Shown here: positions 1 through 10,929 of the stretch, in pieces
Position numbering within the stretch: the stretch's first letter is position 1
How the letters are laid out: each line of letters begins with the position of its first letter
Source of the DNA: Bidens hawaiensis
Lineage: Eukaryota; Streptophyta; Magnoliopsida; Asterales; Asteraceae
DNA length: 64,000 bases
Direction: 5' to 3'
Assembly: GCA_021521415.1 (NCBI GenBank)
Contig: JAIQDT010006487.1
Span: 62,001-126,000, forward strand
The notes under the pieces: model-generated
Databases searched by the model: none
Seen by the model: only the letters and a program-made list of their open reading frames with translations
Told to the model about the DNA's origin: nothing
Made by a program: the position numbers and the translations under genes

Positions 1-1170
1 TATATGTCCCGACAAGGTAGTCCATATCGCTACCTCTTCCGGCGAAATCATCTCGATACAGGGCGAGAAGAGCGGCATGACTACAAGCATCATCACCCTC
101 ATGAATGCGCAGAAATATTTACGAAAGGGTCATCCGGAGATTTTAGCTCATATTGTCGAGAAACCCGCGGAGTAGATGTGAATCGAAGACATACCGATTG
201 TGCGACATTTTCCGGAAGTCTTCCCGGAGGATTTGCCTGGACTCCCACCTATTCGACAAGTCGAGTTCCAAATCGATTTAGCCCCCGGTGCGGCACCCAT
301 AGCACGAGCCCCGTATCGGCTCGCACCGGCGAAGCTTCAGGAGTTATCCGCTCAACTACAAGACTTGTTGGATAAAGGTTTCATCTGACCTAGCTCATCA
401 CCATGGGGAGCCCCTGTCTTATTTGTTCGAAAGAAAGACGGGACTTTCCGCATATGCATCGATTACCGGGAGATGAACAAGGTGACGATCAAGAACCGTT
501 ATCCCCTGCCCCGAATTAATGATCTGTTCGACCAGCTTCAAGGATCGAGTTACTACTCGAAGATCGATCTGAGATCTGGTTACCATCAGTTAAGAGTGCG
601 CGAAGAGGACATTTCAAAGACGGATTTCAGAACTCGGTACGGTCACTTCGAGTTTTTGGCTATGCCTTTTGGCTTAACCAACGCACCAGCTGTATTTATG
701 GATCTCATGAACAGAGTATGCAAGGCGTCCCTCGACAAATTTGTGATTGTTTTCATTGATGATATCCTCGTTTACTCCAAGAACAAGACCGACCACGAAG
801 AACACCTGAGGTTAATCCTAGAATTGCTAAAGAAGGAACAACTTTACGCTAAACTCTCGAAGTACGAATTTTGGCTTCGCGAGGTTCACTTCTTAGGGTA
901 TGTGATCAATGAGAATGGTATCCATGTCGATCCAGCAAAGTAGAGGCCATCAAAAACTGGGAAGCACCTAAGACTCTGACTGAGGTGCGACAATTCCTTG
1001 GACTGGCTGGCTACTACCGACGTTTCATTGAGGGATTTTTGAAGATTTCTCAACCCCTCACCGCATTGACACACAAGAGTACTAAGTACAATTGGGCTGA
1101 TGCGCAGGAGTCTGCCTTCCAACTGTTAAAAACCAAACTCTGTAGCACCCCTATCCTAGCCTTCCCCTAG
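1..1170 (+). pseudogene. Ty3/gypsy pol, protease end plus reverse transcriptase (element E1)
   Basis: Start of the E1 pol remnant, entering from the left edge. Bases 1-133 encode the last part of the aspartic protease and closely match 6099-6231. From about 200 the frame runs into the RT, with the pre-RT motif [17 protein letters not shown], fingers motif [19 protein letters not shown] (about 480-535) and catalytic [10 protein letters not shown] (about 754-783). In the family this enzyme copies element RNA into cDNA inside virus-like particles. Visible breaks: a TGA at 386-388, a one-base loss near 940 that moves the frame, and TAG at 1168-1170. Not functional as it stands. Lineage looks Tekay-like because of the protein order and the later chromodomain-like tail. 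Confidence 0.9.
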
Positions 1171-1551
1171 GGAACGGAAAATTTTGAGGTGCATTGTGAC
1201 GCATTGATACAGGGTCTCGGTTGCGTGTTAATGCAACTCGAGAAGGTTATAGCCTATGCTTCTCGATAGCTACGGATCCACGAGAAGAACTATACGACCC
1301 ATGACTTGGAACTCGGAGCTGTGGTGTTTTCTCTAAAGATATGGAGGCATTACTTGTACGGTACCAAGTTTACCATTTACACCGACCACAAGAGTCTCCA
1401 GCATATCTACGATCAAAAGGAGCTGAACATGCGACAACGTCGTCGGGTCGAGCTACTTAAGGATTATGAGTGTGCCATAAAGTACCACCCTGGTAAGGCC
1501 AATGTAGTGGCCGATGCTCTCAGTAGAAAAGAAACCGATAAGCCTAGATGA
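1171..1551 (+). pseudogene. Ty3/gypsy RNase H domain (E1)
   Basis: Continues E1 pol in the frame of the RT end. It shows the gypsy RNase H signatures HCDA (first catalytic Asp, about 1194), [16 protein letters not shown] (about 1375-1402) and the C-terminal [10 protein letters not shown]. The domain degrades the RNA strand of the RNA-DNA hybrid. There is a TAG at about 1267 where the family has Arg before QL, and a TGA at 1549-1551 separates it from the integrase linker. Otherwise well preserved. Confidence 0.9.
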
Positions 1552-3081
1552 GTGCGAGCATTACAACTCACGATTCACGCCAAATTACCTGGTCAGATTC
1601 GTGATGCTCAACTCGAAGTGTTGAAAAATGATAACCTCCCATCAGAACTCATGCGGGGCATGGACAAGCAGCTTGAAACCAAATCGGACGTGTCCGATAT
1701 TTCGAAAACCGGATTTTGGTCCCTCGATACGGAGAGTTGAGAACTCTAGTGACGGACGAAGCACACAAGTCCCGATATTCCATTCACCCTGGCTTAGATA
1801 AAATGTACCATGACCTGTGCAAGAGTCATGGCACTTTACTGGTGGCCAAACATGAAAGCCGACATTGCCACCTACGTGAGAAAATGCCTGACTTGTGCAA
1901 GAGTCAAAGTGGAATATCAGAAACCATCTGGTCTACTACAGCAACAGAAACTTCCAATGGGAACACATTTCCATGGATTTCATCACGGGATTACCCAAAA
2001 CGCCGACGGGATGCGATACCATCTGGGTGATCGTTGACCGGTTGACTAAGTCTGCGCAATTCTTAGCGATCAAGGAATCGGACAAAATGGAAAGACTGAC
2101 TCGCATCTATATGAAAGAAGTAGTGTCTAGACACGTAGTGCCTGTTTCAATCATATCTGATCGAGGAAGTCACTACAGAGTGCCCTAAGCACCTGCCTTG
2201 ATATGAGTACAGCATACCATCCTCAAACGGACGGAGAAAGTGAACGCACCATTCAGACCTTGGAAGACATGTTGCGTTCATGCGTGTTGGATTTCGCAAA
2301 AAGTTGGGAACCCCACTTGCCATTGGTAGAGTTCTCGTATAATAACATCTACCACACAAGCATTAAAGCTGTGCCGTTTGAAGCGTTGTACGGACGGAAG
2401 TGTCGATCACCTCTTTGCTGGGCAGAAGTGGGTGATAGCCAAATCACTGGTCCAGAATTAGTACTTGAAACCTCTGAAAAGATTGTCCAAATCCGAAACC
2501 GTATGGCAGCAGCACGAAATCGCCAAAAGAGTTATGCCGACAAGCGCCGAACTCCTCTGGAATTTCAAGTGGACGACCAAGTTTTACTCAAAGTCTCACC
2601 TTGGAAAGGTGTAGTTCGCTTTGGAAAGCGAAACAAACTTAACCCACGATACGTTGACCCATACCGGATAACGGAACGCGTTGGTCCGGTAGCATACCGA
2701 TTGGATTTACCAACAGAACTCAGCGGCGTACATAACGTTTTCCACGTTTCCAACTTGAAGAAATGCCTTTCTGACGAAATACAAGTAGTCCCTTTGGACG
2801 AGTTGCAAGTTGACGAAAAGCTATGCTTCATCGAAGAACCAGTAGAAGTTTTGGACTGGGAAACCAAAACACCCAAGCACAGCAAGATTCCCATCGTAAA
2901 AGTCCGTTGGAACTCGAGACGTGGACCGGAGTTCCCGTGGGAACACGAGAATCAAATGATGAAAAAGCATCCTCACCTTTTTGAAGGGTTGACTAAACAC
3001 CGAAAACCGCGAAAGCTGACAAACTGTCAGAACACACCGGAGGTACGAATTAACTTTCGGGACGAAATTTCTTTCTACTAG
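1552..3081 (+). pseudogene. Ty3/gypsy integrase with C-terminal chromodomain-like tail (E1)
   Basis: Integrase of E1. An HHCC zinc-binding region is spread over two frames ([13 protein letters not shown] near 1757 and CLTCARV near 1886). The DDE core has MDFITGLP (about 1974) and SDRGS (about 2157), and the catalytic Glu follows in [13 protein letters not shown] (about 2218). A short deletion and frameshift sit between SDRGS and HPQTD. The open 292-codon tail from 2203 carries [10 protein letters not shown], the GPKI/GKL-type SH3-like fold, FHVSNLKKC and a chromodomain-like end ([10 protein letters not shown] ... [13 protein letters not shown]). In chromoviruses such tails steer insertion into heterochromatin. 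This is the longest open stretch of E1, but its upstream part is dead. Confidence 0.88.
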
Positions 3082-3179
3082 GAGATGATATGACAAACAT
3101 AAAATTTTTGCCTTTTTTAGACACCCATCGCGACTTGACTCAAATTTTCGGGACGAAAATTCTTTCAACATGGGAATGA
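3055..3179 (+). promoter_or_regulatory. Duplicated pol end / polypurine tract region (E1)
   Basis: The typical gypsy pol end TTTCGGGACGAAA followed by a purine run and TG(A)TGTGAC occurs twice: at about 3055-3095 (before ATATGACAAAC) and at 3145-3184 (directly before the LTR start TGTGACACTCG). The second copy abuts the LTR and is the likely plus-strand primer (PPT). The first ends the long ORF at 3081. Whether the duplication is ancestral or a local copy-paste cannot be told from one element. Confidence 0.6.
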
Positions 3180-4589
3180 TGTGACACTCGTCAATTTCAG
3201 GTTAACTCCATTAATCCGAACTCCGTTAATTCAAACTTAAGATCAAACGAACCATAACGCATATCTCATTACATTTAAACTAGGGTTTAGATGACGCATG
3301 ACAATCACTACACAAGTAGTCTTTCGGAATTTCACCGAAACACACACGAGTCGACTCAAACCGTTGGTGAACAAACAATAAATATCATGAACAAGTATTT
3401 GATAATTAAGGTGTTAAGCTTATGTGTTACTTGGTAATTTTGTGTATAAAGTTTACTATAAATTATATAGACAAATGTGTGCTAGAAATTGGTTAATTAG
3501 AAGATTAGAGGGGCTAAGTGTAATATAATTGATATTAATCAGATTATTACATAACCCTAATCCTCCTCCCTCCCATATACGATCATCTCTTTTCCCCTCC
3601 CTCCTCTTGGCAGCCGTGAACACCCACACACACACATACAATCTCCTTGCAAGCTTGTTTGAAGAATTAAAGTGCTAGCTTGGTAAATTACATCCTCTCT
3701 AGTTTATTTCATTGAGTTAATTGCATGATTAATCATAATAAACATAAACCCTAGATGTTAAAATCATTGATTGTTGATATATTATGAATCTAGAGGGTTG
3801 CTTGCATGGTTAATTGTTCATAGGATGATAGTTGTTGAGTTTTGATGAAAACTGATGCTGGACAGATTATTGAATTCGTGTTTGGATGGCTGTAATTCGA
3901 TGTTAATTATATCTTTTGATGAGATTTTTGATTCTACAATATACTAGGTTGAGTCTAGTTTCTGAAAAGTCTGAGTTTGTAATTTTTGGACGGATAAAAG
4001 TTATTTTTTATGATTTTACAAAACTGTTGTGCAAAGCTGATTCGGGAGACATGCTGTTAAGCTATTTTGAAATTATCATATCTCATAAACGACAAGACCA
4101 AATGGGTTGGTTCCACTTCTGAAAGTTAATATTTTGAGGTAGGATTCTAACCCAATTGGTCTTGCATTATTTGGATTTGTCATTTAACGGAAATAACAAA
4201 TAACATTTTGTTGCGCATGATAATGATTTCTGTGTGCTTGCTGTGATGTTTTAATCATTGTGATAAAACCGAAGATTATAAAAATATAATAAAAATATTT
4301 TTATAGACCTAAGTCAAGTATGTTTCTGTGATGATTTTTGGTGATTTATTGGACATGTTAGGATATGTTAAATAGATTAATCTTGTCGAGTGAAAATCTG
4401 CCTGGACAATTTAGCTGCTGTATTACTTGAATTGTCATGAAAAGTGCATAACTGATCGATGTTTGCTATGTTGTGATGTGATGTTTTATTTCTTTTCTTT
4501 ACTTTCTTACCTACCTTTTATTACATGTATGGTGTGTTGCATATGAAACCGAGAATTCATGTCTAACATTTTACGCTGTGATTCTAGGA
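3180..4589 (+). repeat. E1 LTR plus leader, shared between pol (left) and gag (right)
   Basis: Begins TGTGACACTCGTC right after a PPT, so it is the 3' LTR of the left pol; the right end runs into gag, so it is also the 5' LTR/leader of the right copy. A TATA-like stretch (CTATAAATTATATAG) lies near 3457-3472, followed by a pyrimidine-rich CTCCCTCCC leader (3560-3610). I cannot place the LTR 3' end and see no TGGTATCAGAGC primer site. A GTAAAT donor-like site near 3683 and TTCTAG acceptor-like site at about 4584-4589 could bound a leader intron. Confidence 0.6.
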
Positions 4590-5740
4590 GACGTCTGGAA
4601 GAAACGCTGGTCGTGGTCGCGGCAACATTAACCTAACCGCAGCAGAACTCCAAACCCTACTGAATGACCATGCAACGGCAGCTCTAGCTGTGCATGTTTA
4701 GAATCAAGCCGGGGGTCCAGCCGGAGCCTGTAATTTCAAAAATTACCTGGAATGCAAGTCCAATTCGTTTAAGGGCACTGAGGGAGCCATAGGCTTCCTG
4801 CGTTGAGCCGAGATGGCCGAGTCAGCTTTCGAGATGTGCAACTGCCCACCAGCCAGCAGGGTCAAGTTTGCTACTGGAACGCTACAAGATTCGCCCTCAC
4901 CGGGTGGAACTCTAATGTGCAAATTCATGGGTTGGAGTTAGCAAATGCTATGAACTGGGAGGAGTTCAAGAACATGATGCGGGAAGAGTATTGTCCTAGA
5001 GAGGAAATCGCAAAGTTGGAGTCGGAATTTTGGTCGCTGAAAATGGTGGGTTCTGAGATTGAAGCCTACAACACCCGTTCCCATGAGCTAGCAGTGATGT
5101 GCCTACGGATGGTTGATCCGCCAAGTAAGAGAATCGACATGTATATCGATGGTTTGGTACCCCAGATTCAGGGTATGGTGACGTCTTCTAAACCAACCAC
5201 TATTCAGCAAGCGATCCGAATAGCCCACAAACTGACGGACCAAGCAGTGGCACAAGGTGCGTTACCACCTAGAGGTTCCACCTCTAAAACCCGTGACAAG
5301 ACAAGCACTGACCACAACAACAACGACTCTGGGAATGGAAAGAGGAAATTTCACAACACCAGGTCCTCATCATCGAACCCCCCACAGCAACAACACCACC
5401 GTAAACCCGAACTCGCTCTGAACTTCAATAATCAGGGTTCCAACAATAACAACAACGGTGGCGGACAGGGTTCGAGTGTCTATGCTGGAAAGTACCTGAA
5501 GTGCAACTAGTGCAACTATCACCATGCTGGCCCATGCGACCGTATCAAGTGTTTGAGATGCAGTAAATTGGGTCATCAGGCCAAGGACTGTAGGGGAGAC
5601 CTAGCGGCTAAGGGTGCTCCTAAACAGCCTGCAGCGACGAAAGGGTGCTTTGAGTGTGGTCAAGAGGGTCACTTCAGGAAGGATTGTCCCAAACTGAAGC
5701 AGAATGAGAACAATGGGGAAAATAACAGTATGGGGAACGG
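4590..5740 (+). pseudogene. Ty3/gypsy gag with zinc knuckles (E1, second copy)
   Basis: Capsid/nucleocapsid gene; in the family it forms the virus-like particle. The N-terminal basic GRNAGRGRGN and LTAAELQTLL open at 4602. There is a TAG at about 4699, a TGA at 4804 and a frame change near 4890, after which the capsid is open from about 4890 to TAG 5508-5510 (LELANAMNWEEFKNMM ... LESEFWSLK). Nucleocapsid: a short-form knuckle CNYHHAGPC, then canonical [14 protein letters not shown] and [14 protein letters not shown] (about 5551-5691). No plausible initiator ATG directly precedes the basic start. Confidence 0.87.
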
Positions 5741-6230
5741 TGGTAAAGGTAGAGCTTTCTTCATTGGGTCGGGCCAGACCCGCAACGATCCGAATGTGGT
5801 TACCGGTAAGTTCCCTGTGAACGACTGTTTTGCTTCTGTTTTGTTTGACACTGGAGCTGATAGGAGTTTTGTATCGAAAGCCTTTAGTAAACTCTTAAAC
5901 GTAACTCCAATCCCGTTAGATGCTAAGTTTCCTGTTGAATTAGCCAACGGTAAGTCTATAGAAACAACTCATGTACTAGCGGGATGTAAATTGAAACTGT
6001 CAGGTCATACTTTTGATATCGACCTCATACCCTTTACGCTTGGTAGTTTCGATGTCGTTGCCGGCATGGACTGGCTATCCAAGAATAGAGCTGAGATTAT
6101 ATGTCCCGACAAGGTAGTCCATATCACTACCTCTTCCGGCGAAATCATCTCGATACAGGGCGAGAAGAGCTGCATGACTACAAGCGTCATCAACCTCATG
6201 AAGGCGCATAAATATTTACGAAAGGGTTAA
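5741..6230 (+). pseudogene. Ty3/gypsy aspartic protease, cut off at 6230 (E1, second copy)
   Basis: In the same frame as the zinc knuckles (open 5553-6230). The catalytic motif DTGAD is at 5847-5861, then [20 protein letters not shown], and the flap/second-lobe motif [11 protein letters not shown] near 6055. The family enzyme cleaves the gag-pol polyprotein. The last ~130 bp match window bases 1-133 with only a few substitutions. Homology stops abruptly at about 6229, where the other copy continues into pol, so the right-hand copy is truncated there. Confidence 0.9.
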
Positions 6231-6733
6231 AACTCAAACCGAACCCGTTCGCTCGTAAAATAAAATAACTCAAACCTTGGTTAAAACCTAACTCTTTTAA
6301 CTAAATAAAATACGAACTCTGAATTGAACCGTCTTGTTCAACCCAAATAAAAACCCAACAATAATAGTTAAACCAACTTGTTTAACCTAATAGAACTCAA
6401 CCAAGAAAGAAAATAACAAAACAACTTTTGATTTTGTATCTCTTTGAATTGCACGTCACAACCAAAAAAAAAACTCCTTTAACTTTTGTTTCCTTGTCCA
6501 CAAAAAGAATGCTGTGAACCTTGTCCACAAAAATCCAAAAACGGTTTCTTCTCCTATTGAAATTATTTTTGAACAAAACCTTTTCACGCCTAACAAAACA
6601 CCGAGGTAAGAAACCAACTTGTTTCCATGTTGTCACCATACAAACAACCTACTAGCCACCGCTAACCGATCACCGACTCTAACTCCTTAGCCGCCGATAC
6701 CTCGTTAACTCGATTATCGATTTCTTGAACTTG
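6231..6733. other. Unassigned AT-rich stretch, possible leader of the adjacent minus-strand LTR element
   Basis: No recognisable protein. Read on the minus strand it follows the PBS at 6734-6745, so by position it is the 5' leader (and perhaps truncated gag start) of the element whose LTR is 6748-7032. The 80-codon minus ORF inside it has no gag signature. Its left end abuts the truncated E1 protease. Confidence 0.4.
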
Positions 6734-6745
6734 GCTCTGATACCA
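6734..6745 (-). promoter_or_regulatory. Primer binding site (initiator-Met tRNA type)
   Basis: GCTCTGATACCA on the plus strand is the complement of TGGTATCAGAGC, the standard primer site for plant retrotransposons using initiator Met-tRNA. It lies just downstream, in the minus-strand sense, of the LTR at 6748-7032. Confidence 0.75.
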
Positions 6746-6747
6746 AC

Positions 6748-7032
6748 TCAAGTCCCGGATCGATAATCATACACCAACTAAACGAATAAATCTCGTTTAT
6801 ATTAATCAGAAAATCTCACTCAAAAATCTGATTACAAACCTCAAACCCTAACTCGGTTTTACTCTTGATGAACCCTAACTCGGTTACACCAACTTCACCT
6901 TCTCTAATGTCTAACCATAACTCGGTTTATATAGACTAACCCTAATTTGTTAGCCAAGACATTACCAGATATAATAAAACCTAATTATTGGGTTGGGCCT
7001 TACACTTGGGCCATACAACAATTGGCCCAACA
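6748..7032 (-). repeat. LTR of a minus-strand, probably copia-type element
   Basis: On the minus strand it starts TGTTGGGCCAATTG (7032 downward), has a TATATAAACC promoter-like motif near 6940-6950, and ends a few bases before the PBS. No second copy is visible, so this is a 5' LTR of a truncated element. It interrupts the copia remnant at 7033 inside the conserved GHIHVKRMNY motif, so it inserted later. The 3' end is approximate because no clean CA end is seen. Confidence 0.6.
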
Positions 7033-7900
7033 AATAGTTCATCCTTTTCACGTGAATGTGTCCCATTCTACAATTCACAAAATTGATTCCTTCTTAGAAG
7101 TTTTGGATACGAAACATTGAACGGTTTGATTCGAAGTAGAACAACACTCATATTGAGAACATATAAGTCATTCGCACGAGGTTCTCGCATTAATATCCAT
7201 TCATCTGGTATCCTATATCCATGTTTTAAGATCATGCACTCCTTGCTTGTGAAGTGAGCTGAGAATCCTTTGTCACAAATTTGAGAGATACTCAAAAGAT
7301 TGTTCTCCAGCTCAGTGATGTAGTTGACTTTGTCAAACATAACCATGCTATTTGACAATATACCCTCACCAACAATTTGACCTCCTTGATTTCCTACAAA
7401 CCTGACATACCCTCCTCGAATTTATTTGACATCTTTCAACAAATGAAGAGTATTGGCCATGTGTCTAGAAGCTCAACTATTCATTATCCAACGTGAATCT
7501 TTGGATCTTAAAAGATCTTACACATCAGGTAAACAGTTTAGTGAAACAAGGAAACCCAAGCTTTCTTGGTCTTGGGTTGTTTGAACTTATTAGACAAATC
7601 ATACTCTAAATATTCATCAAATTCACAATCAGTTGACACATCATCAAACTTTGAACCATTACTTGAACTTTCAGATTTATCTATCTCAAACACATTAGGC
7701 GAATTGGCTTTTAAATCACACATTTTATATTTAGCCACCCAATTTTGACCCACAAAATTTTTTCACATAAAACTTGTTACCTTTTGCTTGTGATTTTCCC
7801 CAACCTTAAACACACTCTTTATTGGAACAACACCCACTTTTCTTTTGATAATTTGAATAATAAAAAGTTGAATAACGAACAACTTTAATGAAACAAATTG
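7033..7900 (-). pseudogene. Ty1/copia gag tail, protease and GAG-pre-integrase remnant
   Basis: Minus-strand reading gives, in order: a gag tail ending QPKTKKAWVSLF (about 7558-7595), a decayed protease zone with SRHMANTLHLLKDVK (about 7440-7480; catalytic Asp-Ser-Gly lost), then the pre-integrase stretch FDKVNYITELENNLLSISQI and CDKGFSAHFTSKECMILKHG (7200-7345), and finally RMGHIHVKRMNYLL, cut at 7033 by an LTR. Multiple stops and frameshifts. Codon spacing matches the C1 copia protein at 26461-26790, but it is a different subfamily. Confidence 0.78.
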
Positions 7901-8439
7901 AATTTCACATTTGAAATACTCGCGTATAACATAAGATGGGCATAAATCCTTTGAAATATATATTGCATTATATGTGTGTGCGTGCCATAGCATATTGTAT
8001 GAATAAATAAACATGTAGCATATGAACATATCAGGTAAATAGCATGTAAGATACGGGGTAACTCATGCTAGGATCCTATTCTTATCAATTATAATCTAGG
8101 ACGTTATGAATAATAGAATATAACCCTATAGTTAACGCTCTGATACCAATTCGTCACACTTTAACTGACAACGAAATTCATTAGGGCGTAAACGATGGTT
8201 TTTATTGCCCATGACACTATTAAAAGTTATAATAATTTATTCAACATATTTATTTCATGTCACATATACATATCATCTCAAATAAAACATAATATAAACA
8301 AAGTTTATTTATTTATTTTTCTAAAGCCCATAGTGATTCTATATTGTATATTTCCAATTAAATTAGACTGGTGCACCTGCATCATGTTGAAAATAAAGTT
8401 AGCTATATGAATATTTGGTGAACAAACCATGGGTTTTAT
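7901..8439. other. Unassigned AT-rich sequence with an orphan primer-binding-site motif at 8137-8148
   Basis: GCTCTGATACCA at 8137-8148 (minus-strand TGGTATCAGAGC) suggests a 5' LTR once lay above it, but I see no repeat partner or clear LTR end. The flank down to 7901 is AT-rich without protein signal. Bases 8430-8452 are a TA microsatellite forming the junction with the next element. Confidence 0.35.
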
Positions 8440-8682
8440 ATATATATATATATACTCTAACTATAACAAGATTATTAGTGTGATATTAGAACTTGAAGAT
8501 AATAAAACAAGAGAATAAGAAAATATATGATTCAGTAACTTTTGATGGTGTATCTCCTTAGGTTACATGAGGTAGATATAAATATACAAAAAAGGATTAC
8601 TATTTAGGGGACATGGATATATAATTGGTATTGAAAAATTGGCATCCATCACATGTATGTGTCTTACCGACACTTTTATAAC
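8440..8682 (-). repeat. 3' LTR of C0
   Basis: Matches 14272-14514 and 15436-15704 over nearly its whole length (for example CTATAACAAGATTATTAGTG and GGCATCCATCACATGTATGTG). The minus-strand start is GTTATAAAAGTGTCGG. The far end is eroded where it meets the TA repeat at about 8430-8452. Confidence 0.85.
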
Positions 8683-8692
8683 CCCCCCCCTT
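8682..8692 (-). promoter_or_regulatory. Polypurine tract of C0
   Basis: Minus strand reads CCAAGGGGGGGGG immediately before the 3' LTR. A G9 run directly against the LTR edge is the plus-strand priming site expected here. Confidence 0.8.
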
Positions 8693-8830
8693 GGATGACA
8701 CATTTTTAAACTTCGGGATCTTTGAATCACTGCCTCATTAAAAACCTTGCTACAGAAAAACCCAATGGGAAAAAGCTTTAGCTAAGGGGAAAAGAGTGCA
8801 GTATATAGCTCCCTCTCAAGTTGCAGGTTG

Positions 8831-10760
8831 TTACATCATCTGTACATGGCACATGCCAATTTCATGAACGTGTTTCCGGAATGTTGTTGTGGGAAGTGCT
8901 TTTGTGAAAAGATCAGCTGAGTTGTTGTTGGATTGGGAATATCTCATCTCAACTTGATTGTCTTTAATAAGGTCCCAAGTATACTCAAAATATCTTGGTG
9001 GTATATGCTTTGTTCTATCACTTTTGATATACCATTTCTTCATTTGTGAGACACAAGCTGCATTATCTTCATAAATAGGAGTTGGAATTCAATCTTTCTC
9101 TAGTCCACAAGAAATCAATATGTGTCGTGACATAGATCTTAACCATACGCATTCCCTTGAAGCTTCATGCAATGCAATGACTTCAGCATGATTTGAAGAT
9201 GTTGCAATGAGTGTTTGTTTCTGAGAACGCCATGACTCGCAGTTCCTCCATTTTTAAATATGTATCCAGTTTGAGATTTTGCTTTTATGGGGATCAGATA
9301 AATAACCTGCATCTGTATAACCAACTAACCCTTCTTTTGAATCGTTAGGAATAAAACTATATCAACAGTTCCTTTTAGATACCAAAAAATATGTTTAATG
9401 CCATTCCAATGTCTTTTAGTAGGGGATGAACTGAATCTTGCCAATAAATTAACTGCAAAAGAAATGTCAGGTCTTGTACAGTTACTAAGATACATAAGTG
9501 CTCAAATTGCACGAAGGTATGGTACTTCGGGACAAAGAATCTCTTCATTATCTTCGCAAGGGCGAAATGGATCATTGTCAACATTGAGTGATCTAACAAC
9601 AATCGGTGTGCTTAAAGGATTTGCTTTGTCCATATTGAAACGCTTTAAGAGTTACTCAATATAAGTTGACTGATGCACAAGTATCCCATTATGCATATGC
9701 TCAATATATAAACCAAGACAATATTTGGTTTTTCCAAGGTCTTTCATTTCAAAATCTTTCTTTAAAAGAGAAATCGCTTCATTAATTTCTTTTAGTGTCC
9801 CAATTAAATTGAGATCATCAACATACACAGCTATGATCACATATCCTGATGTTGTCTTCTTGATGAAGACGCATGGACAAATAAGATTATTTGTATTACA
9901 TTTTCTTATCAAATAATCACTCAAACGATTGTACCAAATCCTTCCAGATTGTTTCAGTCCATACAAGGATCTTTGTAACTTGATGGAATACATTTCCTTA
10001 GGGTTTGAACTTAATGCTTCAGGGAGTATAAATCCTCCAGGAATTTTCATATAGATGTCACTGTCTAGTGATCCATACAAGTAAGCTTTGACAACATCCA
10101 TAAGACGCGTCTATAAATTTTTAGAGACTGCTAAGCTGATTAAATATCTAAACGTAATAGCATCCATAACAGGAGAATACGTTTCTTCATAGTCAATTCC
10201 TGGCCTCTGAGAAAAACCTTGAGCTACAGGTCTTGCTTTATATCTTGTAACTTTATTTTTCTCATTTCATTTTCTCACAAAAACCCATTTATATCCTATA
10301 GGTTTAATTGACTTTGGTGTAATGACAATAGGTCCAAAAACCTTTCGATTGTTTAGTGAGTTTAATTCAGCTTGCATGGCATCTTTCCATTTGTTCCAAT
10401 CTTGTCAATTTTTACAATCATCTACAGATTTTAGTTTAGGATCATCATTTTCTTCCATGATATCACTTGCCACAGAATAAGAAAATATATCATCAATATT
10501 TTCCATTTCATCTCGATCCCACATTATAAGTGATTGACCATAGTTGATTGACAATTCTTTATTGGAATCATTTATTCCTTCCTGAGGAAATGTTACATCA
10601 TTTATTCTTTCCTGAGGGAAGGTTTGTCAATCATTCCTTCCTTAGGGTCAGTATCCTTTTCAGAGCCCTTTCTTTTTCGAGGATTTTTATCCTTTGAACC
10701 GATTGGCCTTCCACGTTTTAAACGTTTTTGGGATTCATCAGGTGCATTATTATTATTTTG
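8831..10760 (-). pseudogene. Ty1/copia reverse transcriptase and RNase H (C0)
   Basis: Minus strand. RT from about 10760 down: MDVVKAYLYGSLDSDIYMKI (10042-10101), QRSLYGLKQSGRIWYNRLSD, the catalytic YVDDLNLIG near 9826, and KDLGKTKYCLGLYIEH. RNase H follows through several frames (RPDISFAVNLLARFSSSPTKRHW, about 9407-9480) and ends in the open stretch 8831-9043 with TKHIPPRYFEYTWDLIKDNQ, NNSADLFTKALPTTTF and GMCHVQMM. Frameshifts occur between 9040 and 9650, and the thumb-upstream part (10110-10760) is broken. Confidence 0.86.
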
Positions 10761-10929
10761 CTTTTTGGAATCCCAACTCGAATTGGAGCATTAGCAGCTG
10801 GTATAAGAGATTTAGTGACCCTGTTTATATCGGTAAATGCATCAGGTAACTGATTTGCAATTTCTTGTAGATGTATTATTTTTTAAACCTCTGTCTCACT
10901 TTTTTTTGATTTTGGGTCTAGGTGTAACA

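Noticed and set aside
3456..4122. Coding potential in the E1 LTR/leader
   Set aside because: ORFs there are short, AT-driven and match no gag or pol segment; the region is explained as LTR, leader and possibly an intron.
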